From Planctomycetota bacterium (GTDB lineage: Bacteria; Planctomycetota; UBA1135; GCA-002686595): a DNA stretch of 64,000 nt. Of this stretch, positions 9,406 to 18,530 are shown piece by piece. The DNA lies in NCBI GenBank assembly GCA_016712565.1, contig JADJQU010000006.1, forward strand, positions 1 to 64,000. Reading direction: 5' to 3'. Made by a program: the position numbers and the translations under genes. How positions within the stretch are numbered: position 1 is the first letter of the stretch; each line of letters starts with the position of its first letter. The notes under the pieces are model-generated. The model was not told where the DNA came from, did not search any database, and saw nothing but the letters and a program-made list of their open reading frames with translations.

Positions 9406-10494
9406 TCAGGGGATCACGTACTGGATCGCATCCGACAACGTGGAGTTGTTGGGGAAGGGGAAGCCGTTGTCACGGCCCCAGAACTGCGCATTGATCTGCG
9501 TGCCCGGGACGGTCAGGTACGCCTGGGGCGTGCCCCCCAGGGCGCCGACCGCGAAGGCGTTCATGTCGATCGAATAGGTGCCCGAGCAGTCGTTCGGCGG
9601 AGGATTGCCGCCGGAGTTGATCGGCACCGAACGACGGACGGGCGTGTTCATGCAACGGAAGCCGCCTTGGAAGGGCGCCGCCGCCGGGCCGGTGTTGCTG
9701 TAGAGCAGGAGCCCCGGCTTGTTGTTGATCACCTGGGTGGCTGACAGGGTGAAGCCCGAGCCCGAGGTGGCGCTGGGGGCCCCGGCGAAGCCGATGGTGG
9801 GGATGCAGCCCAGGGAGTTGGTCTTGGCCGTGCAGTAGACCGTGGGGGCCACGCTGGTTTGCACGCCGCATACATCGAAGATGATGTTCGCGGCCGGGAA
9901 TCCCAGCAGCGCGAAATCCGTGGGCTCGGGCGTCGCGCAGCCGAGGGAACTCACGTAGGAGGGCGAGCCGGCCCCCGCGGCATTGCCGCCCCAGAAGAAC
10001 ACGTTCTGGGCCGTGAGCCCGTCGGGGATCGAAATCTGAATCACCAGGTCGTCCGCTCCGAATCCGTTGCAGGCGATCGGCGTGCTGAAGGTGTGCGTGA
10101 ACGTCGCGAGCGTCAGGTTGGGGATCGTGACCGCCTCGCTACCGAGCAGCACGAGCCCGGCGCTCGGCGCGGGATTTCCCGGCGTCGAGTCGCGGAACAC
10201 GCTCAGGATCGCGGGCTGATTCGGCGCCGCGAGCCCGGCCTGGGAGCGCTCCACCGCCAGGGTCATGCTGACCACGTCGAAGTTGGCGCTCATGCCACGC
10301 GCCAGCGGGTTGTAGCGACGCCAGTACTGGTTGTCCGTGGTGAAGTTGTTGGGCGCCCCATAGGTGCAGGCGATGCCGTTGCCCGGCGTGATGGTGAGGT
10401 TGTCGACGCTCTCCGACCAGCAGAAGGACTGGGCGAGGAGGCCCGGAGCGAGGAGTGCCGCGGCCGCGGCGATCCGAAGTGTCGTGTGAATCAT
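9406..10494 (-). CDS. Secreted protein with shared C-terminal domain (paralogue 1)
   Basis: 362 residues, function unknown. Start ATG at 10494 gives a clear signal peptide (MIHTTLRIAAAAALLAPGLLAQ, cleavage after LLA-Q). The N-terminal half (SFCWSESVDNLTI ... NQYWRRYNPLARG ... AACNGFGADDLVIQIS-like) matches only the neighbouring gene. The last ~148 residues are a domain with conserved Cys and aromatic positions: VYCTAKTNSLGCIPTIGF, INNKPGLLLYSNTGPA, PFQGGFRCMNTPVRR, NDCSGTYSIDMNAFA, FWGRDNGFPFPNNSTLSDA. The same domain ends the 10747-11821 protein and the dehydrogenase at 54425-56182. Probably exported to periplasm or surface; the domain may serve anchoring or stability. Tandem duplication with the next gene upstream. 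Confidence 0.8.
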   Translation of the reverse strand: MIHTTLRIAAAAALLAPGLLAQSFCWSESVDNLTITPGNGIACTYGAPNNFTTDNQYWRRYNPLARGMSANFDVVSMTLAVERSQAGLAAPNQPAILSVFRDSTPGNPAPSAGLVLLGSEAVTIPNLTLATFTHTFSTPIACNGFGADDLVIQISIPDGLTAQNVFFWGGNAAGAGSPSYVSSLGCATPEPTDFALLGFPAANIIFDVCGVQTSVAPTVYCTAKTNSLGCIPTIGFAGAPSATSGSGFTLSATQVINNKPGLLLYSNTGPAAAPFQGGFRCMNTPVRRSVPINSGGNPPPNDCSGTYSIDMNAFAVGALGGTPQAYLTVPGTQINAQFWGRDNGFPFPNNSTLSDAIQYVIP

Positions 10495-10649
10495 GTCCCG
10501 TGAAACCCGTTCTTGGATGTCAGCGGGGTCCCAGGGCGCTCCGCGAGCACCGACTGGACCCCGTCTCGATGCTGAACGGTTCCGCGGGTCCAGTGCGTTC
10601 GAGGAGCGCAACTTCCCTGTGCTGTGGACGTTCGGCGGTCCCCGCCGGG

Positions 10650-10663
10650 CGCTGTCCCAAAGC
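10650..10663 (-). promoter_or_regulatory. 14-nt element repeated upstream of both paralogues (copy 1)
   Basis: CGCTGTCCCAAAGC (reverse GCTTTGGGACAGCG) occurs here, 156 nt upstream of the 10494 start, and again exactly at 11887-11900, 66 nt upstream of the 11821 start. The flanking bases do not match. It may be a shared regulatory site kept after duplication; function unproven. Confidence 0.3.
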
Positions 10664-10666
10664 GAA

Positions 10667-10697
10667 GGGGCCGACCGCGCAGCGCGCGGTCGGCCCC
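10667..10697 (-). terminator. Strong hairpin downstream of secreted paralogue 2
   Basis: A perfect 14-bp stem, GGGGCCGACCGCGC (10667-10680) with GCGCGGTCGGCCCC (10684-10697), and a 3-nt loop. It lies about 50 nt past the stop of the minus-strand gene ending at 10747 and upstream of paralogue 1, so it probably separates the two transcripts. Followed in the minus direction by CTTCGCTTTGGG, not a clean U-tract. Confidence 0.6.
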
Positions 10698-10746
10698 GAG
10701 TTTCGTCCAGGGAAGAACCGGCCCGCGGCCGGTCCTTACCGTGGTT

Positions 10747-11821
10747 TCACGGAATCACGTACTGGAGCGCGTCCGACAACGTCGAGTTGTTCGGGAACGG
10801 GAAGCCGTTGTCGCGACCCCAGACCTGGCAGTTCACTTGCGTGCCCGACACGGTCAGGTAGGGCTGCGGCGTGCCGCCCAGGGCGCCCACGGCGAAGGCG
10901 TTCATGTCGATCGAGTACACGCCCGAGCAGTCGTTCGGCGGAGGATTGCCGCCCGAGTTGATCGGGACCGTGCGGCGGACCGGCGTGTTCATGCAGCGGA
11001 AACCACCTTGGAAGGGCACCGCGGCCGGACCCGTGTTGCTGTACAGCACGAGACCCGGCTTGTTGTTGATGACGTTCGTGGCCGTGACCACGAAGCCGGA
11101 GCCGGCGCTCGGGCTCGGCGCGCCCGTGAAGCCGATCGCCGGGATGCAACCCAGCGAGTTCGTCTTGGCGGTGCAGTAGACCGTCGGGTTGACCGAGGTC
11201 TGGTTCACGCACACGTCGAAGATCATCGTGCCCGGGAAGCCGATCGACGCCAGGTCGGTCGGGTCCACAAGGCCGCAGCCCACCGAGCTGATGTAGCCGG
11301 GCGAGGTCTGAGGCGCATTGTTGCCACCCGGCCAGAACCGGTGCTGCTGGGTTTGACCGTTCGGGAGGTCGAGCTCGATGACGAGGTCATCGAGGCCGAA
11401 TCCGTTGCAGGCGATCGGCGTGGTGAACGTGTGCGTGAGGAACGCCAGGTTCAGGTTCGGGATGAGGATCGCCTCGCTGCCGAGGAGCGTCAGGCCCGCT
11501 TGCGGCGCCGGGTTGCCCGGCGTGCTGTCACGGAACACCTTCATGGTGCCGGGTTGGTTCGGCGCGGCGAGGCCGGCAAGGGACTGCTCGACCGCGATCG
11601 TCACGCTGATGACGTCGAAGTTGGCGTTCAGGCCGCGCGCGGCCGGGTTGTAGGCGCCAGAACTGGTTGTCGGCGATCAGGCCGCCCGCGTTGCAGGAGG
11701 GCAGGATGCCGGGCAGGATGTTCACGTTGTCGGTGGCCTCCGTCCAGCATTGTTGCTGGGCGAAAAGGCCGGGCGCGAGCGCGGCCACAACGGCTGCAGT
11801 GCGAAGGAGATTCGTGATCAT
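10747..11821 (-). CDS. Secreted protein with shared C-terminal domain (paralogue 2), frameshifted
   Basis: About 358 residues after correction, paralogue of the 9406-10494 product. The ATG at 11821 gives the signal peptide MITNLLRTAAVVAALAPGLFAQ. The N-terminal frame runs to IADNQFWR and then leaves the paralogue alignment; the neighbouring frame picks up with an ANFDVIS-like stretch and TIAVEQSLAGLAAPNQPG. Compared with paralogue 1 (NQYWRRYNPLARG), two bases seem missing near 11655. The C-terminal ~148 residues carry the shared domain (VYCTAKTNSLGCIPAIGF, INNKPGLVLYSNTGPA, NDCSGVYSIDMNAFA, VWGRDNGFPFPNNSTLSDA). The 3' halves of the two genes are much more alike in DNA than the 5' halves, so gene conversion or stronger constraint on the C-terminal domain is likely. 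Confidence 0.8.
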
Positions 11822-12235
11822 GAATGGATGGGGGGTCAGGGTGATGTGTCTCTAGAGAGGCGATCGGCAGTAAGGAACTCCCGGAACGCTGTCCCAAAGC
11901 TACCCCAACTTGGGCGAAACGCGTGGGAGCATCGGCGGGGTTTGGGAAAAAGCCGTGCAAACGGAACAGGAGATGGCGAGGTCTCGTCCGATGCGTGCTC
12001 ACGACTCCTCACGGGTAAGTCTGTGGCGCCCCGTGTGCTCGCGGGCGGGGCTAGAAGGCCAGTTCCTGACGTGAACGCGACGTCATCTCCGGCCCGGGCC
12101 TGATCGGCCGCCGCGCCCCGCTGCCCGCGGCCGCACCCGTCGCAACAGGGCCCGAGCCCCCGTTGGAGCCGCCTCCCGCGGTCGCGGGCCCCCTGGCTCC
12201 CTGGTGTCCGAACAGAGCCGGGCCGGCGGCCCCTC
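11822..12235. other. Intergenic region upstream of secreted paralogue 2
   Basis: About 414 nt between two minus-strand genes. It should hold the promoter of the 11821 gene; the only distinctive signal seen is the 14-nt repeat CGCTGTCCCAAAGC at 11887-11900. Near 12217-12229 a short GC stem (GGGCC/GGCCC) lies just past the stop of the 12236 gene. No protein-coding stretch with convincing composition was found. Confidence 0.4.
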
Positions 12236-15200
12236 TCAGGGGAAGGTCACCGTGACCTCGGTGAGCTCCCCCGCCTTGACCGTGCAGGAGGCCTCCGCCG
12301 ATCGTCCCGCGTTGTCCCGGGCTTGGACCCGGCAGGTGCCGGGGGGCAGGCTCGAGCTCACCTCGCCGTTGCGCAGCGGTCGGCCGGCAGGGAACGGACG
12401 TCCGGATCCGTCCACCAGCGTGGCCAGGGCCTGGACCTGAGCTCCCTGTGCGTCCACGGCCTGGAACTTGACCTTGCCCCCCGGCCGCAACCGAATCGTG
12501 ATTTCGGTGGTCTCTGAGGAGAGGATCGTGACCCGCTCGGGCTGGGGCGAGACCTGATCGTCGACCTGGATCGTGACTTCATAGGAGCCCGGCAAAAGAT
12601 CCTCGCGGAACGTGCTCCCGTCACTGAACCCGTTGTCGTCCATGGACGTGTAGGTGGAAGCGCCCACGTCGAGCCGCCGCACGGTCATGCGCCCGCTCCC
12701 CGCCGGGGAGCCGTCGGCCAGCAGGATCGTGACCCGCAGGCTGCCCGCGGCCTCCATCTCGATGCGCAGATCGTCCTTGACCTCGCCCTCGCCGAGGGGG
12801 ATGTCGAGCTTGACCATGCCGTACTGTCGCTGCTCGAAGGTGCGGCGGTTCCAGGAGGACCCGCGCACTTCCAGGGTGAAGTCCCCCGCGGGCAGGTTCT
12901 TGAACTCGAATTCCCCGTCCTGGTTTGTGGAGGTGTTGCCGCTGGTCCACTGGGACACTTCCTCGCCGCTGGACGGCAGTCGCGCGAGCTGCAGTTGCAC
13001 CCAGCCCAGCTCGGCGCCGTCGGGGCCGACCACCTTGCCGGCGATGCGTCCCGAGGGCAGTTCGAAGTCCACGTTGGCGGCGCCCGCCTCCGGCACGTCG
13101 ATGTGACGGCCGATGGTCGTCCCGCCGCGGCCGCCGGGGGAGACCTGGATCTGGTAGCCGCCCGCGCCGTCGGTGACGACTTCATAGTGGCCCGAGTCGT
13201 CCGTCAGCGCGGCCTTGCGCCGGTTCCAGCCGTCGGAGCCGTCGCTCTGGGCCACGATGCGCACGCCGCCCACTCCCTGGCTGCCACGGTGCACGCGGCC
13301 AGAAATCGTCACGGGCGTCGCCGGCGGCGCCCCGAGCACCGCGTGGACGCTGCTCCCGTCGGCGACCGCGACGGTGCCGCGCTTCTTGGTCAGTTCGACC
13401 AGGTCCCAGTCGTTGCCGCGACGGGCGCCCGGCTCCCGCAGTTGGTCCACTTCCGTGGCCGCGGCTTCGGCGGCCAGGGCGTACTCGCCCGGGGCCACGT
13501 TCTTGAACTCGAACTTGCCGCCCCGGTCGGTGGTCGTGTCGTAACTCTCGCCCCCGCCGGCTTGTTGTGCGGTGACCCTTCGCGAGTCCACCCGTTCCCC
13601 CTGCTTGGAGGGCAGGACCTCGCCGGTGATGCGTCCGCCCTGGCGCAGGGTGAGCCGCAGGTTCGTGATCGACTCGCCGCCGACCACCTCGGCCTCGAAG
13701 GGCTCGCTGGGGGCAAAACCCACCAATTTGGCGCTGATCTTCACCTTGCCGGTCTCGGCCGAGGGGATCTGGAACCGGCCCTCGTTGTCGGCCTTGTCGG
13801 CCCCGCCGTCGCCCCAGCGGCCCTTGGATCCTTCGACCTCCACCTCGGCGCGCACGGCGGGGGATCCATCGGGCTTGAGCACCAGGCCGGAGATCGAGGC
13901 GCGCCGCGGCGCCACGAACGTGTACACGGTGCCGTCGCCGGGCACCATCACGTCCAAGGGCTCGGGGTCGTCGTGGCCCAGCACGTTGAGGCGGATCGTG
14001 TAGCCGCCTTCCAGCAGGCCGCCGAGTTCGAAGCGACCGTCCTCGGGCTTGTACATCCCCGAGACCATGCGCGAGAGGTTGAAGGAGCGCTTGCCCTCGT
14101 CCTTGGCCGTGGCGACGACGCCGAAGGCCGTCACGGGAGCCCCGAGGTCGTCGACCACGAGTCCCTCGACGGAGTAACCCGCCACGAGGCGCACCTCCAT
14201 GCCGTGGGTGTCGGCGGCGACGTTTTCCAAGCGCGCCTTCCAGGTGGGGCCCTTGCGCTTCTTCGAGCCGTCCTCCGCCCGCGGCTTGCCCTGGGAAAGC
14301 AAGCCGTAGGGGCCCGCGTTGAGTCCGCTGATCTGGAATTCGCCCGCGGCGTTGGTGCGCACCGTGAAACGGCCGTCGAAGGGATTGAACGGATCGTCGT
14401 CGCCGCCGCCGCCCGTGGCGACCACCTGGGCATCCACGGCGGGCGTCCCGTCGGGCCAGAGCACGCGACCCGAGACTTGGTGGCCGAGGTCCAGCACCAG
14501 TTCGACGCCTTCCTTGACGGCGCCGTTTTCCAGGAGGCCCAGTTCCAGCTTCTGGGTCACGCGCTGGGGCGCCGAGACGGTCAGCGTGATCTCGCCGGGG
14601 GAGAGCCCCCGCAGGTCGAAGCCGCCGTCGTCGCCCACCTTGCCGCTCTCCCGTCCGGATCCGAAGGGATCGTCCTTGAGGCCCTTGGTGCGCGCCTGGA
14701 GCACCACGCCCTTGGGCAGGGCGCCCTCGGAGGAGCGCACTTTCCCGCGCACTCGCACGCCCGCGGAGAGATCGAAGTCGCGCTCCACGGTTTCACCGGC
14801 TGGGGCGCGGAAGTCGGTCACCGAAAGGCGCGTGACCACGTTGGAATCGAATTCGATGTTGAGTCCGAGCTCGGGCGGCAGGCCGCGCAACTCGAAGCTC
14901 AGGTCCCGGTCCACCTTGCCCGCGCGGGCGAACATGTCTCGCCAGCGCGAGGACCAACCGCTGGCGCGCACGGTCTTCCCCACCAACTCCTTGGCCAGGG
15001 ACTCCGTTCCCGGCCCGAGCTTCAGGCGCCCGCGCAGGGCGCCGCCCAGGAACGGTTCGAGCACCGGCGGTTCCTTGAGCGTCGACATGCGCACGGTCAG
15101 GGGCTTGTCCAAGAACAAGTGCAGCGCGTCCACGTCGAGCCGTCCGGTGGTCGTGCCCGGGGCGAAGGCCACCTTGAAGCTGCCGTCGGGCTCCACCTTG

Positions 15201-15595
15201 ACCCGGTGCATCTCGCGGTTCTTGAACTTGCGCCCCAGGGCGACCACCTCCACCACCTCGCCGCGGGGCGTGTCCGCGGGGAACACCACCCGGCCTTCGA
15301 TCCACAGTCCCTGCTTCAGTTCGGCCTCGGCCAGGGTGGCCTGCTGCCGGCGCTCGCTCTCCGTCTCCGGGGTGGACTGGGCGGCGGCCCCCTGCGCGGC
15401 CGTCTCGCCGAGAGCGTCCTCGGGGGCCGCCAGGGAGGTCGCCGTGGGCGTGTCCCCGAGCGCGAGTTCCTCGCCGGGCCCCAGATCGGCCGCGCTGGAG
15501 GACGATTCACGCAGGGACATCCACGCCACGGCGCCCAGGCCGGCCACCAGGAGCAGCAGCAAGGCGGGGAGCAGCTTCGAGGAACGGGGTTTCAC
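12236..15595 (-). CDS. Large exported carboxypeptidase-regulatory-like repeat protein
   Basis: 1119 residues, function unknown. The GTG at 15595 gives MKPRSSKLLPALLLLLVAGLGAVAWMSL, a signal anchor, then an acidic/Thr-rich linker. From about residue 100 to the end there are roughly nine or ten tandem beta-sandwich modules, each opening with a G-x-V/I-x-G-x-V-like strand (VSGRVLWPDGTPAVDAQVVA, ISGLVLKPDGSPAVRAEVEV, ITGEVLPSKQGERV, ISGRVHRGSQGVGGVRIVA, IAGKVVGPDGAELGWVQLQL) and containing DxxGxFxxxxLxxGxYxL elements. One exported, envelope-facing protein is the likely product. It is transcribed away from the BlaI operon. Intact, unlike several neighbours. Paralogous in design, not in close sequence, to the proteins at 4445, 34854, 51707 and 56906. 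Confidence 0.85.
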   Translation of the reverse strand: MKPRSSKLLPALLLLLVAGLGAVAWMSLRESSSSAADLGPGEELALGDTPTATSLAAPEDALGETAAQGAAAQSTPETESERRQQATLAEAELKQGLWIEGRVVFPADTPRGEVVEVVALGRKFKNREMHRVKVEPDGSFKVAFAPGTTTGRLDVDALHLFLDKPLTVRMSTLKEPPVLEPFLGGALRGRLKLGPGTESLAKELVGKTVRASGWSSRWRDMFARAGKVDRDLSFELRGLPPELGLNIEFDSNVVTRLSVTDFRAPAGETVERDFDLSAGVRVRGKVRSSEGALPKGVVLQARTKGLKDDPFGSGRESGKVGDDGGFDLRGLSPGEITLTVSAPQRVTQKLELGLLENGAVKEGVELVLDLGHQVSGRVLWPDGTPAVDAQVVATGGGGDDDPFNPFDGRFTVRTNAAGEFQISGLNAGPYGLLSQGKPRAEDGSKKRKGPTWKARLENVAADTHGMEVRLVAGYSVEGLVVDDLGAPVTAFGVVATAKDEGKRSFNLSRMVSGMYKPEDGRFELGGLLEGGYTIRLNVLGHDDPEPLDVMVPGDGTVYTFVAPRRASISGLVLKPDGSPAVRAEVEVEGSKGRWGDGGADKADNEGRFQIPSAETGKVKISAKLVGFAPSEPFEAEVVGGESITNLRLTLRQGGRITGEVLPSKQGERVDSRRVTAQQAGGGESYDTTTDRGGKFEFKNVAPGEYALAAEAAATEVDQLREPGARRGNDWDLVELTKKRGTVAVADGSSVHAVLGAPPATPVTISGRVHRGSQGVGGVRIVAQSDGSDGWNRRKAALTDDSGHYEVVTDGAGGYQIQVSPGGRGGTTIGRHIDVPEAGAANVDFELPSGRIAGKVVGPDGAELGWVQLQLARLPSSGEEVSQWTSGNTSTNQDGEFEFKNLPAGDFTLEVRGSSWNRRTFEQRQYGMVKLDIPLGEGEVKDDLRIEMEAAGSLRVTILLADGSPAGSGRMTVRRLDVGASTYTSMDDNGFSDGSTFREDLLPGSYEVTIQVDDQVSPQPERVTILSSETTEITIRLRPGGKVKFQAVDAQGAQVQALATLVDGSGRPFPAGRPLRNGEVSSSLPPGTCRVQARDNAGRSAEASCTVKAGELTEVTVTFP

Positions 15596-15960
15596 GGGGG
15601 AGGTCGGGGCTGGTTGGGGGGGACGTCCGTGTGGGCGACTGTAGCGCAGGGCCGCAGGGACCGCAGCGCCGCCTTCCCTGCCGCGCGGGGCGGTGGGAAA
15701 CCACTCGCTACTCCCGCGCCGGGCTTGGAATTCTCCCCGCGGGAGCTCCAGGCCCCAAAAAGCGGAACTTCTCCCGCCGCGGCACTCACGGGGAAGACCC
15801 TTCGATCGTTGAAGGCCGGCGCGCGGGACCCGCGGGCCGGCCCCGGAAGCCCGCGGTCCCGGGTGGATTCCGGGCTCCCCGGGTCCGGGCGGCAGAGGCC
15901 GCGGCTCCCGGGCCACACACAATCCGTACAGGCTGGGGCTGGCGGGGATGTGGCGCGCCG
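15596..15960. other. Divergent intergenic region
   Basis: 365 nt between the divergently transcribed 15595 gene and the BlaI operator. No gene seen; several overlapping open frames here lack start signals and family resemblance. It must carry the promoter of the minus-strand gene, but I could not point to clear -35/-10 boxes. Confidence 0.4.
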
Positions 15961-15993
15961 ACTACCGTGGTCGTACTACCGCGGTAGTTGACA
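15961..15993 (+). promoter_or_regulatory. Tandem BlaI-type operators overlapping a -35 box
   Basis: Two 14-bp palindromes lie head to tail: ACTACCGTGGTCGT (15961-15974, imperfect, 5 of 7 arm pairs) and ACTACCGCGGTAGT (15975-15988, perfect). The ACTAC...GTAGT form resembles known BlaI/MecI-family operators. A consensus -35 hexamer TTGACA (15988-15993) overlaps the right end of the second palindrome, so bound repressor would block RNA polymerase. No clear -10 is visible; its expected place (about 16011-16016) reads AGAACC, next to the ribosome site. Most likely autoregulates the BlaI-M56 operon. Confidence 0.75.
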
Positions 15994-16019
15994 GCCCGCG
16001 GCCCTTGGGGAGAACCACG

Positions 16020-16415
16020 ATGGACCGATCGCAGCACCTGGGAGAATTGCAGTACGCGATCATGCGCGTGCTGTGGGAAGAGGGCGAATCCACCGTCGCC
16101 CGCGTCGTTGAACGCCTGCCGCGGGCCCAGCGCCGCGCGCTGACGACGATCGCGACGATGCTGACGAAAATGGAGAAGAAGGGCGTCGTCGACCACCGGG
16201 CGGAGGGGCGGCAGTTCATCTACTTCCCCACGGTCAGCGAGAGCGAAGTGCACCGCACGATGATCTCCGACCTGACCGAGCGCCTGTTCCAGGGCGACGC
16301 GGGGGCCCTGGTCTCGCACCTGATCTCCGAACAGGAGTTCGACAGTCAGGAACTCGCCCGCCTCAAGTCGCTGATCGCCGACCGCCAGCGCAAGGAGAAG
16401 CCCCATGGCCGCTGA
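16020..16415 (+). CDS. BlaI/MecI/CopY-family transcriptional repressor
   Basis: 131 residues, usual length for the family. Winged-helix DNA-binding domain in residues about 5-75 (LGELQYAIMRVLWEEGESTV, RALTTIATMLTKMEKKG VVDHR region), followed by the C-terminal dimerisation helices ending in RQRKEKPHGR. BlaI-type repressors bind as dimers to palindromes and are cleaved or released when a partner M56 peptidase is activated. The ATG at 16020 follows a good ribosome site (GGGGAGA, 16007-16013). The gene overlaps the next one (its stop 16413-16415 lies inside the M56 start region), fitting a co-translated repressor-sensor pair. The tandem operators just upstream indicate autoregulation. Ligand or stress sensed is unknown. 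Confidence 0.93.
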   Translation: MDRSQHLGELQYAIMRVLWEEGESTVARVVERLPRAQRRALTTIATMLTKMEKKGVVDHRAEGRQFIYFPTVSESEVHRTMISDLTERLFQGDAGALVSHLISEQEFDSQELARLKSLIADRQRKEKPHGR

Positions 16416-18530
16416 ATTTTCGGCCTTCTCCGCCCTGGCCGTGTGGGTCGAGCCCGCGGGCTGGCTCGCTCCGGGCCCCTGGGCCGAGGGGCTGTCGCTC
16501 TTCGGTCTGGCCGCGTTGGCCTGGGTGCTGACCTACGCGCTGCACTCGACGCTGTTCCTTTCCAGCGCCTGGCTCTTCACGCGCAGGCTGGCCACGGGCC
16601 GAGCCGGCCAACGGGAGCGGGTGTGGAAGTTCGCCATGCTGGCCTCCTTCGCCACGGCCACCCTGCAGGTGGGCCTGGGTTTCGAGCCCCTGGGCGGGAG
16701 GCTCGCCCTGACCCGGGACTTCGCGGCGGCCCAGGAGTCGCCCGCGGGACCTGGGCACACCGAGGGCGCGGACTTCCCCTTCCACGTGGAGAGCGACTTC
16801 GGCGCGGGTTCCGGCGCGGGCTTCGGCCACGGGGAGCCCGTGGATTCTGCCCCGGGCCGGGGCCACGGATTCGCGCGCCCCGGGGACGGCGCCGCGGCTG
16901 CGCTGGACTTGCACTTCGCTTCGGCCGCGACGCCCTGGGCCGCGGTGCTTCGTCAAGGCACCGAATGGACGCGCCGCGCCGTCCAGCGGGTCGTCGAACA
17001 GGCCGCGGGGGCCGCGGGTTCCCTGCTCGCGCAGGCCGAGTCACCCCGGGCCGAGGAGGCGCTGGCCTCCGGTTCCTTCACGTCCCCGGGCGACGAGCCC
17101 GGCCGCCCGTGGAGTTTCCAGAACGGAGGGGACGAGGGGCTCCCCGCCGACAGGACGCCGTCCTCGGGGTCCGAATCGGCCGCGGACGGGGCCTGGCTTT
17201 CCTCGTTGTCCGCGGCCCTGGGGGGCCGGCAATGGCAACGCTGGGCCCTCGCCAGCCTGGCCCTGGGCGCCCTGGGCGGTGTCATCCTGTTTGCGCTGCT
17301 GTGGGTGCGTCTCAACGGGTGCCTGCGGGACCGCGTGGCCCTGGAGCACGGCGCCATGGCCGACAAGCTGCGCTCCCTGTGTCTGCAGGTCGGATGGAAG
17401 CGCCGCGTGCGTCTGTCCGTGGCGCCGAGCCTGGGCGCCCCGATCAGCATGGGCATGTTCCGTCCCGAGATCTGCGTGCCCCCGCGCGCGCTGCTGGAGC
17501 TTTCCCTGGAGGAGCAGGAAGCGCTCCTGGCCCACGAACTGGCCCACGTCGTCCGACGCGATCCCCTGTGGCTCGCCTTCTGCAGGCTTTGCGAGGGAGT
17601 GTTCTTCTTCCAACCCATGAACCGCGTGGCCCGGCGTGAATTGGAGGACTGCGCGGAGTTCCTGAGCGACGCCTGGGCCGTGCGCCAGACGGGCTTGCGC
17701 TTCTCCCTGGCCAGTTGCCTGACGCGGATCGCGGAGTGGATCGTGGGCGACCGGCGCGTGCACCCCGCGCCCGCCATGGCCCAGGGCCGTTCGCGGCTGC
17801 GGCATCGCGTGGAGCTCCTGCTGGACGAGGGCTCGGCCTCGATGATCGAACGGCGTCCGGCGTGGCTGGCACCCGCCTGCGCGGGGTTCGGCGCGGCGCT
17901 GATCGCCGTGGTGCCCTGCGTCAGCGCCCGCGAACCTCGACTTTCCGTCGGCGACGGCGGAGGTCTCTCCTTCCTCCCGGCGCGCGGAGCGTCGGAGACG
18001 CCGCGAGACGAGTGGCGCCCCAAGCCCGTGTCCTTCGAATTCGAAGTCGACGGGATCGCGGCGGAGAGCGAGCGCCGCTCCGCTGAAGGGGAGGAGTACC
18101 CGGCGGAGTTCCCGGAGCCCTGCCTGGAGGACGCCGAGTCGTTGGCGCAGGACGACGGCCTGTGCTCCGAGAAAACCAGTGTGGGGAGGCCAGTGCGGAC
18201 GCACCCGCTGCGTCGAGCGCCTTCGAGGCCTTGAGCACGGAGCTCGACCTCCTGGCCCAGGACTTGGCGGTGCTGCGCGCGGAAACCTGGGGACTCGGCG
18301 CCGACAGCAAGGTGGCGCGGGAGATCGAAGGCGAACTGAAATTGTTGGAAATGAAGCTCGCCAGACTGCGCGAACTGGGCGCCCGGCTCGAGTTCGTGCG
18401 CGCGCAGAATTCCCCCGCGGCCGAGGTCCTGGCCGGCTCCCCAAGCCCTGCCCGAACCGACAAGTCGACTCCTCGTTCAAAACCTCAAGTTTCGAAAACT
18501 CTTTCGACCTCCGTGGAGACTTCCAGATGA
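16405..18530 (+). CDS. M56-family (BlaR1/MecR1-like) membrane metallopeptidase, frameshifted near the C-terminus
   Basis: Membrane zinc protease that relays an outside signal to the BlaI repressor. N-terminal membrane helices (LFGLAALAWVLTYALHSTLFL), a long Gly/Ala-rich linker unlike classical BlaR1, another helix at about residue 285-300 (ALGALGGVILFALLW), then the M56 catalytic core: SLGAPISMGMFRPEICVP, zinc motif LLAHELAHVVRRDP, and the downstream ELEDCAEFLSDAWA acidic ligand. No penicillin-binding domain. The first frame stops at 18234, but a neighbouring frame from about 18165 continues convincingly (SSAFEALSTELDLLAQDLAVL ... coiled coil) and stops at 18530 in an ATGA overlap with the next start. 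I read this as one gene with a one-base indel near 18170, giving about 708 residues. Confidence 0.8.
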
